From contig CAMYMC010000019.1 of assembly GCA_947259365.1 (NCBI GenBank), positions 62,001-126,000 on the forward strand: a DNA stretch of 64,000 nucleotides. Reading direction: 5' to 3'. The position numbers and the translations under genes were made by a program. Positions 58,415 through 64,000 of this stretch are shown piece by piece. The DNA is from an uncultured Acidimicrobiaceae bacterium. Lineage in GTDB: Bacteria; Actinomycetota; Acidimicrobiia; Spongiisociales; UBA5794. The notes below the pieces were generated by a model. The model made no database searches. It was given only the letters and a program-made list of their open reading frames with translations, and was not told where the DNA came from. How positions within the stretch are numbered: position 1 is the first letter of the stretch; each line of letters opens with the position of its first letter.

Positions 58415-58885
58415 TCACTCGGCGAACTCGAGTTGGGTCGTGATCCCGATACACGGGCTGATGCTGCGTGCCACCGGGCAGTGGCCGGCGTGGCGCTCGT
58501 GCGCCCGCTCCGCCGCTTCGCGGGCGCCGGCGGCGACGCCCTTCAGGTGATAGGTGACGTGGATCGATCGGATGACGAGAACCCTGCGGTCCTTGACGAC
58601 CTCGGCGGTCACGGTCGAGGCCAGGTTCCCGTTGCTTGCGTCGATGCCGCGCGCCTCCAGCGCGCCTCCCAGGGTTCCGGTCAGTCACCCGGCAGCGGCA
58701 GCGATGACGTAGTCGATCGTCGTGGCGTCGGGTGGGTATTCGTTCTCGTCGACCCCGTAGTGGGCGGCGACCTCGCCGTGAACGCCGAAGGTCACCGGAT
58801 TCTCCACTGCGGGAAGCCACGCGTTGCGTACCGGCCCCTTGACCCGCTCGATCCGCATTGTCGGTGTGTACACGGGCTCGGTCAC
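58415..58885 (-). CDS. OsmC-family protein, probable selenoprotein (in-frame TGA at codon 67)
   Basis: Two parts of an OsmC protein lie in the same frame, split only by TGA at 58687-58685. Read through it is 156 aa, the normal OsmC length. The TGA falls in IAAAAG-[TGA]-LTGTLGGALEARGI, exactly where OsmC/Ohr proteins have the peroxidatic Cys; the resolving Cys is present in HAGHCPVARSIS. A 6-bp hairpin (58649-58665) follows the TGA. Selenocysteine at this position is known in some OsmC-like proteins. It would reduce organic hydroperoxides. A second TGA-for-redox-Cys gene in the same window makes a chance mutation unlikely. Confidence 0.8.
58649..58665 (-). other. SECIS-like hairpin after the TGA of the OsmC gene
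   Basis: On the minus strand GCGCGC-TGGAG-GCGCGC begins 19 nt after the TGA. The G at the second loop position and the distance match the counterpart at 44018-44030. The stem is GC-only and 6 bp. Confidence 0.5.
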
Positions 58886-59002
58886 GCGGCTTCCTTCCCT
58901 CGGGTGCCTCCCAATCTAGGGAGGGGGGCCGTGCTGGAACGAACTGCTGAGGCCGGCCGGCGTACCGGCCGATAATGTCCTTGCCGCCTTGATGGAGGAT
59001 CC

Positions 59003-59764
59003 ATGTTCGGCAGACAGACCAGCGACGAGGCCGCGCCACGCCGCGCCGGGCACGTGACCTTCCAGTGGGCAAGCGTCACCGACACCGTCGGCGGGGAGCG
59101 GGCCGATGCGGAGGGGACGGCGGGCTCGGGCTCGACGGGAGGATCGCTCATCCTCACCGTCGCAGACGGTTTCGGGACGGCCGGCACCGGTCACGAAGCA
59201 AGCCGGAGGGCGGTGGAGGCTGCGACGGCGGCGCCGATCGAGGACGGGGTCTCGGTCGTCGACCGGCTCCGAGCAGGCGACGAGGCGGTCGTCGAGTTCG
59301 CCCGCTCCCGCGACGACGCCCGCGAGTCCATCAGCACCCTGACGATCGCGGAGTTCACTCCGCACGCGACCCTCAACGTTGCACACGTCGGCGACAGCCG
59401 GCTCTACGTCTTCGCCGGCTCCGACCTCGTGCAGGTGACGACCGACCATGTTGCGCCTGCCGACGCGGCCGATGCGGGGGTACACCAGCGGGATGTCGTT
59501 GGCGATCGCAGCCGCCGGCTCACGTCGGCATGCGGGTTGCTCGGCCTCAGCGTCCAGCACATCGCCGATCTCGAGCTCGAGCCCGGCGATCGCGTGCTCA
59601 TGTGCACCGATGCCATCTCCCGTTTGGTGCCCGACGACGGGCTCAGCGGTCTGCTCACGGGCGGCAACGGCGCGGAGTCGACGGCTCGCGATGTCATCGC
59701 CTCGGCAGGCCGGGCGGGCGCGATCGGCATCGTCACAGTCGCCGTCGTCGACATCGGGAAGTAG
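59003..59764 (+). CDS. PP2C-like serine/threonine phosphatase
   Basis: 253 aa. The PP2C pattern is recognisable: LTVADGFGTAGTGHEAS (the usual VADGMGG is altered), STLTIAEF, LNVAHVGDSRLYVF, TTDH, and a late GDRVLMCTDAISRLV. Metal-binding aspartates in ADG, GDSR and CTD are present. The usual second DN near the C-terminus is not seen (TVAVVDIGK), so activity may be reduced. GGAGGA precedes the ATG. No kinase gene is adjacent. Confidence 0.72.
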   Translation: MFGRQTSDEAAPRRAGHVTFQWASVTDTVGGERADAEGTAGSGSTGGSLILTVADGFGTAGTGHEASRRAVEAATAAPIEDGVSVVDRLRAGDEAVVEFARSRDDARESISTLTIAEFTPHATLNVAHVGDSRLYVFAGSDLVQVTTDHVAPADAADAGVHQRDVVGDRSRRLTSACGLLGLSVQHIADLELEPGDRVLMCTDAISRLVPDDGLSGLLTGGNGAESTARDVIASAGRAGAIGIVTVAVVDIGK

Positions 59765-59788
59765 GTCGGGCGCGCCGGCGAGTCGGCG

Positions 59789-60718
59789 TCAGTCCACTCG
59801 GCGGTCGACCTGGAAGTTGGACCCGGTCTGCCGCTTGGCGAAGTGCTTCATCTCCGCGGCGATGGCCGAGGCGTGCCCGGGGCCCTCGAGGCTGCGATGA
59901 GCGTTCGTCGCGATCCCCATCGACAGTGTCGAGATCGGGAAGTGGCGCATGGTCCCCGTCCGGTCCTCGACGTCGATGCCGCCGACGATGGCGTCGTCGG
60001 GGTCGTAGAAGTCCAGGATCCCGTCGTCGTAGAGGGTCAGCGCCGTCTTGCAGAAGTCCTCGATGTCGGATGGGCCGAGGAGGACGACGAAGTCGTCACC
60101 TCCGACGTGACCGACGAAGCAGTCGGCGGCTCCGCTGTCGACCGCGGCGCGCAGTAGCGCACGCGAGCAGAACCTGATCACCTCGTCACCCCGTTTGAAG
60201 CCGTAGTGGTCGTTGAGCGCCTTGAAGTTGTCGATGTCGGCGTGGATGAGGGCGAACGGCTTTTCTGCCTGTAGCCGCACCTCCAGCTCCCGCTCGATGC
60301 TGCTGTTGCCGGGGAGTCCGGTGAGCGGGGAGACGTCGCGGGCGCTGCCGGTACGTGACACCGCTGCGTGGATCCGGGCCACGAGCGTCTCGATCTCGAA
60401 GGGCTTCGTCATGTAGTGGTCGGCGCCCCGCTGAAGGGCGAGCCGCTCGGTTGCCTCGAGCGGTCGGCCGGTGAGAAGGATGACCGGCGTGGTCGCAGTC
60501 TGGGAGGTGGCGCGGAGACGCTCGAGCACCTCCATCCCCGTGAGGCCCGGCATGACGACGTCGAGGACCACGACGTCGGGGGCCGCCTCGATGGCGAGCT
60601 GGAGCGCCTCGGGTCCATCGGACGCGGTGATGACCTCGAACCCCTCGCCAGTGAGCTCCAGGCGAAGCAGCGTCTGGAGGGTCCGGTCGTCGTCGACTAC
60701 GAGTACTTTTGCGGCCAC
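59789..60718 (-). CDS. Response regulator with GGDEF-like domain
   Basis: 309 aa. An N-terminal receiver has the phosphoacceptor Asp in VVVLDVVMPG (about residue 53) and Lys in YMTKPFE. A GGDEF domain follows from about residue 130, with the active-site loop reading VGGDDFVVL, so the fourth position is Asp instead of Glu. Most active diguanylate cyclases have GGDEF or GGEEF; activity is therefore uncertain. GTG start at 60718 with GAGGAGG 6 nt upstream. No partner histidine kinase is next to it. Confidence 0.8.
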   Translation of the reverse strand: MAAKVLVVDDDRTLQTLLRLELTGEGFEVITASDGPEALQLAIEAAPDVVVLDVVMPGLTGMEVLERLRATSQTATTPVILLTGRPLEATERLALQRGADHYMTKPFEIETLVARIHAAVSRTGSARDVSPLTGLPGNSSIERELEVRLQAEKPFALIHADIDNFKALNDHYGFKRGDEVIRFCSRALLRAAVDSGAADCFVGHVGGDDFVVLLGPSDIEDFCKTALTLYDDGILDFYDPDDAIVGGIDVEDRTGTMRHFPISTLSMGIATNAHRSLEGPGHASAIAAEMKHFAKRQTGSNFQVDRRVD

Positions 60719-60897
60719 GGCGCCTCCTCGAGGTCGGTTGCGCACACGCGTCGTGATTGCCGCCGGTGGCTGGGCCACCGTTGCTATGTCATCGGCAGGT
60801 CCCTCGCTCGGGATTAGCGGTGATCTTCCGCACCCGAAGCGGGCATCGCGGGCGCTTTTTTCCTGGACGCGCGGTGTTTTGCGTGGGACCATGCGCC

Positions 60898-61251
60898 ATG
60901 CGCTGGTTGAACGGCATTACTGCCGGGATCGCGGCGCTGGGGATCGGCTTGTGGCTGACGAGTGAGGGCAGTGCGGCTCTCGGGTCATTGCTCGTCGTCT
61001 TTGCTGGAGTCGCAACCCTGGCCGTCGTCAATACCGTCGCGCTCGCCGAATGGGTGATCGCGTCGCGCTCCCGCCCCAGGAGGCTGCTCTCCGGGGACTG
61101 TGGCTGCGTGGAGTGTGCCGCCTCGGGGAACGGGAAGCGCAAGGTCTGCGGGATGTGTAGGACGCCGCAGGCACACGTACAGTCGGTGTGGGTGTGCCTG
61201 TCGTGCGACCACCTGCCGGTGTTCGCCGGCGGTTCCTCGATCGCGTTCTGA
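60898..61251 (+). CDS. Membrane-anchored zinc-ribbon protein, 117 aa
   Basis: Two hydrophobic helices at about residues 7-25 and 28-50, then a cytoplasmic-looking tail with paired cysteines (GDCGCVEC, VCGMC and VCLSC), which can bind zinc. The family is not recognised. ATG at 60898; an ATG at 60891 is in another frame. Confidence 0.55.
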   Translation: MRWLNGITAGIAALGIGLWLTSEGSAALGSLLVVFAGVATLAVVNTVALAEWVIASRSRPRRLLSGDCGCVECAASGNGKRKVCGMCRTPQAHVQSVWVCLSCDHLPVFAGGSSIAF

Positions 61252-61376
61252 CGCGCGGCCCCGTTCCCATCCGGGTGCGACCTTTGAGCCGCGTCCTATC
61301 GCACTGACCCCCGGCTCAGGATGAGCCGTCGTCCTGCCGATACACCGTCGAGGAGCATCGGCAGGGGAGCGGCGAG

Positions 61377-61595
61377 ATGCTGTGCACGACCGACGGGTGC
61401 GACGCGGCGGCGACCGTCGACCTCGTGCATCGGCTCGACCGGCTCGTTCATCCGCATTGCCGCCGCTGCGCCGACGAGCTGTGCGCTGTCTGGCCCGACT
61501 ACTGGCTCACCGTCGATGCCGCCACGGACGCGGCGATCCTCGACGGGTTGCCCCCGCCGCGTGGCCCCGCCGGTGTCGGTCCCCACGCCGCCTGA
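61377..61595 (+). CDS. Small Cys/His protein, 72 aa
   Basis: Short protein with cysteines and histidines in zinc-finger-like spacing (MLCTTDGCD, VHPHCRRCADELC). The ATG at 61377 is close to GGGGAG. Conservation cannot be judged, so the gene is tentative. Confidence 0.4.
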   Translation: MLCTTDGCDAAATVDLVHRLDRLVHPHCRRCADELCAVWPDYWLTVDAATDAAILDGLPPPRGPAGVGPHAA

Positions 61596-61679
61596 GCGAA
61601 TGGAACCGGGCTCGGGAGCCCGGCTACCTCCGCCGCTGCGCTGGGCGGGACGACCTGATCCTTTGTGGGCGCGATGGAG

Positions 61680-61997
61680 CTAGCCGCCCCCAGCCGCCAT
61701 CATCGCCTGGATCGTTTCGAGGCCATTGGCAAGGGCGGCGTCGAGGTCGGCGAGCGGGTACACGTCGACGTACGACGTCTGGCTGAACGGGAACCCGGCC
61801 ATCATCGCGTCGAGCTCCTCGTGGCTGTCCACGTTGGCGATGCCACCCCCGCCGACCTGCCCGGCGAAGGACCATGCCTCTTCGAGCTTGCCCGAGGCGC
61901 GCTGTTCGGCGAGCCATCCCTGCATCATCTGGATCATGGCCATGCCCATGTCGGGCGGCACCGGATCACGTCCCCTGGTGACGACGAGAAAGCGCAT
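61680..61997 (-). CDS. Muconolactone isomerase-like small dimeric alpha/beta-barrel protein
   Basis: 105 aa. The pattern MRFLVVTRG at the start, WLAEQRASGKLEEAWSFAGQVGGGGIANVDSHEEL, and PFSQTSYVDVYPLADL matches the muconolactone delta-isomerase-like family. The true isomerase acts in catechol degradation; small stand-alone homologues in actinobacteria have unknown roles. AAAGGA precedes the ATG at 61997. Confidence 0.7.
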   Translation of the reverse strand: MRFLVVTRGRDPVPPDMGMAMIQMMQGWLAEQRASGKLEEAWSFAGQVGGGGIANVDSHEELDAMMAGFPFSQTSYVDVYPLADLDAALANGLETIQAMMAAGGG

Positions 61998-62112
61998 CGG
62001 CGTCCTTTCTGTGCGCGTTCGCTGCCGTCGGTGAACCTAACCGCCTACGCGGCTTCGTGCGTCGCCGACCGGCCTCTCATACCGGCGTTACCGCCCGGGT
62101 AGGGTCGTGCCC

Positions 62113-62640
62113 ATGGACCCGTCGGGCATCGCGGAGCAGGATGACGGTGGCTACACCGTCCGACCGCTCGGCGTCGACGACCGGGAGACGGCGGTCACCG
62201 TCATCAACTCTGCTGCTGAGTGGTACCGGGACTTCTTGCCGCCTGAGGAGGTCCCCGGACCGGAGATGACCCCGGCCGAGTGGGACGCCGAGGCCTCGAG
62301 GATGACGTGGTACGGGATCTTCGCCGGTACCCAGCTCCTCGGTGTCATGGGTCTCGAATACGTTCGCGAGGTCGCCCTGCTCAGGCACGCCTACGTAGCA
62401 CCAGACCACCAGCGGCGTGGGGTGGGGCGGTTGCTCCACTCCCACGTCGAGGGCCTTGTCGCGGGGGTCGAGCGGATCGTCGTCGGCACGTACGCTGCGA
62501 ACCACAAGGCCCGCCGTGCGCTGGAGACATCCGGGTATCGCCTGTCGGCGGACTCGGAGACGGTGCTACGCGCCTATTACGACATCGATGAGGACCGGCT
62601 CGTGTCGTCCGTCACGTACGAGAAGCGCGTCGGCGACTGA
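62113..62640 (+). CDS. GNAT-family N-acetyltransferase
   Basis: 175 aa. The acetyl-CoA loop VAPDHQRRGVGRLLHSHV is near residue 97, followed by YAANHKARRALETSGYR. This is a typical GNAT protein with unknown substrate. Start taken as ATG at 62113; GTG at 62107 is in frame and nearly equivalent. Confidence 0.82.
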   Translation: MDPSGIAEQDDGGYTVRPLGVDDRETAVTVINSAAEWYRDFLPPEEVPGPEMTPAEWDAEASRMTWYGIFAGTQLLGVMGLEYVREVALLRHAYVAPDHQRRGVGRLLHSHVEGLVAGVERIVVGTYAANHKARRALETSGYRLSADSETVLRAYYDIDEDRLVSSVTYEKRVGD

Positions 62641-62723
62641 GCGGAGGACCGCCCGCCTCTCTCGACGCGAGACGCCGGAGCGTCGCTGCGCCCCGGCGTC
62701 TCTCTCGTGTGTTGTAGGCCGGC

Positions 62724-62894
62724 TCAGAGCGTCGCCGCGATCTCGGAGAAGTTCTCCGAGACGCGCTCGCCGACGACCGTGATCGCCACGATGGCGACGA
62801 CGGCGATGAGCGCCACGAGCAGCGCGTATTCGACGAGGCTCGCGCCGTTTTCCTTCAGAAGGCGGCTCTGGACGGCGGTCCACATGCTCAGCAT
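62724..62894 (-). CDS. Flp/Fap-type pilin, 56 aa
   Basis: A short gene with all marks of a Flp pilin: a basic leader ending in Lys-Glu-Asn-Gly-Ala, SLVEYALLVALI with the conserved Glu-Tyr of class IVb pilins, then one hydrophobic helix (VVAIVAITVVG) and a short tail. The prepilin peptidase would cut near the Gly. GGAGGA stands 6 nt before the ATG at 62894. No tad/cpa assembly genes lie next to it. Confidence 0.85.
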   Translation of the reverse strand: MLSMWTAVQSRLLKENGASLVEYALLVALIAVVAIVAITVVGERVSENFSEIAATL

Positions 62895-62973
62895 GTTGTT
62901 CCTCCATCGTTGGGACGTCCAACCCCATTGGTTTCGGCAGGCGAAGCGCGTTCTTTGAGGCGCCGCGAAGACG

Positions 62974-63609
62974 TCAGTGCAGCAGGAGCGCGACCCCGAG
63001 GACGATGGGGACGAGGACCCCGAGCTGGGGGAACGCCTCCCTCAGCAACCCGACCATGACCACGGCCAGGGTGCCCAGGAGGACGGCGGTCCACCCCATC
63101 CACTCGGCCGGGAACCCTGTGTCGAGCATGGCGATACCCCAGGTGACGAACGCGATGTTGGCGACGATGACGAAGGTGAGCTCACTCCACCACGCCGTCG
63201 TCCATGCGACGTCTGCCCAGTCGGGGTTCGAGCCAGTGTCGCGTCGCAACTCGGCAGCGACCCGGATGGCGACCGACTGGGCCATGACGCCGACGAGCCA
63301 GGCGAAGGCGGCGAAGACGTATGCCGCCAGGCCGGCCCACGCCAGCGTTCCGGCGCCCTCCTCTCCAAGTTGGTACGCGAAGCCGGCGAGACCGGCGACG
63401 GCCAGCGTGAGCATTGGGATCCACGCAACACCGAGCCTCACCCAGTGAGCGGTCTCCGTGCCGATATGGTCGAGCTTCTCGTCGCGGGGGAGGCTCCAGA
63501 ATGCCGAGGTGTATCCGCCGCGGCGGTACGCCGGGTACTCGACGAGCATCAAGGGGGCGATGAGGACCAGCAGGATCCCGACGATGATCGTGTCCGATGA
63601 CTCCACCAT
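62974..63609 (-). CDS. Polytopic membrane protein, 211 aa
   Basis: About six hydrophobic helices: TIIVGILLVLIAPLMLVEY at the N-terminus, WIPMLTLAVAGLAGFAY, LAWAGLAAYVFAAFAWLVGV, FVIVANIAFVTWGIAML, WTAVLLGTLAVVMVGLL and LVPIVLGVALLL. No family is recognised. The ATG at 63609 has GGAGG 6 nt upstream; an earlier in-frame ATG adds a low-quality leader and was not used. Confidence 0.62.
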   Translation of the reverse strand: MVESSDTIIVGILLVLIAPLMLVEYPAYRRGGYTSAFWSLPRDEKLDHIGTETAHWVRLGVAWIPMLTLAVAGLAGFAYQLGEEGAGTLAWAGLAAYVFAAFAWLVGVMAQSVAIRVAAELRRDTGSNPDWADVAWTTAWWSELTFVIVANIAFVTWGIAMLDTGFPAEWMGWTAVLLGTLAVVMVGLLREAFPQLGVLVPIVLGVALLLH

Positions 63610-63867
63610 GGCGACCTCCGGTGCGAACAACGTCCGCCCGGAAGGGTAGGGAGGAGGGGTCGACCGGCGGTGGATCCTCAACGCCGGCTCAACCAAACCC
63701 TGGTCCGGTTCAGCGTGCACTCCGTTCTGGCGACGAAGGCTTCGAGCGCGCCGCGCTGCATCGTGAACGGCAGGACCGAGCCGCCGGGAGACCGCGACCT
63801 TCCGCGGTGAGGATCGGGGCGGGGGGCGAGCAACATGTTGCCGAATCGGCGTCGCCCGGTAGCGAGC

Positions 63868-64000
63868 TCACCTCGGAAGGTCGCGGTTCGCAGCGACGTC
63901 GGCGTCGCAGTCGGCAGCTGCGATGCGAGCGAGAACGGCCCGACCGGCGCCACGGATCCGGTAGCTGATGTTGTGGGTGAGGAGCCGCGGTGCAACCCGC
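63868..64000 (-). CDS. C-terminal fragment of an unidentified gene (5' part beyond the window)
   Basis: From the right edge one minus-strand frame runs open to a TGA at 63870-63868 and encodes about 43 residues (LLTHNISYRIRGAGRAVLARIAA, ending DVAANRDLPR). The composition looks more like real protein than the overlapping frame with many Ser/Thr/Pro. Too little is visible to name it. Confidence 0.35.
   Translation of the reverse strand, partial: RVAPRLLTHNISYRIRGAGRAVLARIAAADCDADVAANRDLPR

Noticed and set aside
60841-60870. T-run at about 60855 as an intrinsic terminator
   Set aside because: The preceding inverted repeat is only about 4 bp and no plus-strand gene ends just upstream.
63678-63995. 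Minus-strand 105-codon frame near the right edge
   Set aside because: Ser/Thr/Arg/Pro-rich with no recognisable pattern; another frame entering from the edge looks more protein-like.
1-64000. tRNA or rRNA genes, CRISPR arrays, insertion sequences, phage attachment sites
   Set aside because: I looked for repeat-spacer patterns, transposase-like proteins, terminal inverted repeats and tRNA-like cloverleaves by eye and saw none; a covariance-model search would be needed to exclude small RNAs.

Overview
The window is high-GC DNA, densely packed with genes. Many starts are GTG or TTG, and many neighbouring genes share ATGA, GTGA or TGATG overlaps. The lipoprotein with an AACG lipobox and a Thr/Ala/Pro-rich linker, the LAL-type LuxR regulator and the small membrane-protein families suggest an actinobacterium (Acidimicrobiia-like lineages fit). 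This taxonomic reading is an inference. No rRNA, tRNA, CRISPR array or insertion sequence was seen, and no stretch over 300 bases lacks a gene.

Region 1 (1-34.2 kb) is an anaerobic aromatic-degradation island. On the minus strand lie an ATP-dependent benzoyl-CoA reductase operon (bcrCBAD order) followed by a CoA-transferase cut by the edge, and a second operon of a DUF35 protein, a thiolase, a PrpF-type isomerase and 4-hydroxybenzoyl-CoA reductase (hcrCAB). HcrB carries the extra [4Fe-4S] loop that marks the true anaerobic enzyme. On the plus strand lie an aryl-CoA ligase, a UbiD-type carboxylase, a HAD phosphatase and two phenylphosphate-synthase subunits. Together they spell phenol -> phenylphosphate -> 4-hydroxybenzoate -> 4-hydroxybenzoyl-CoA -> benzoyl-CoA -> cyclohexadienoyl-CoA. 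A third operon (22.6-34.2 kb) encodes a LeuA/citrate-synthase-like enzyme, two 2-oxoacid:ferredoxin oxidoreductases (IorA/IorB-ferredoxin and KorABC), a TetR regulator, a CaiB-type CoA-transferase, an enoyl-CoA hydratase, an SDR and LeuCD-like aconitases. I read it as the supplier of reduced ferredoxin for ring reduction and as a handler of downstream products.

Four promoters in region 1 share one architecture: a 7-2-7 inverted repeat (TGATGCA-NN-TGCAYCA) exactly 22 nt before a -35-like TTG element, and a TetR-like palindrome near the start of transcription. A perfect 7-2-7 copy sits over the start of transcription of a PAS-LuxR gene (34381-35034), which is therefore the probable master regulator.

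Region 2 (35.2-41.4 kb) is a five-gene peptide-type ABC importer operon with a strong hairpin after the binding-protein gene. Region 3 (41.6-49.3 kb) has small genes, a cyclic-2,3-diphosphoglycerate-synthetase-like protein, and an AhpD-like protein whose catalytic CxxC reads Cys-x-x-TGA, a likely selenoprotein. Region 3 also begins an acyclic-terpene/branched acyl-CoA (atu-like) cluster that runs to about 54.7 kb: TetR, acyl-CoA dehydrogenase, hydratase/isomerase family protein, AtuA, and the two subunits of a biotin-dependent acyl-CoA carboxylase. Two copies of a 20-bp palindrome stand at its promoters.

Region 4 (54.8-64 kb) holds an SDR/amidohydrolase/2-hydroxyacid dehydrogenase operon, an OsmC protein with an in-frame TGA at its peroxidatic cysteine (a second likely selenoprotein), a PP2C-like phosphatase, a response-regulator/GGDEF protein, an orphan Flp pilin and several small proteins.
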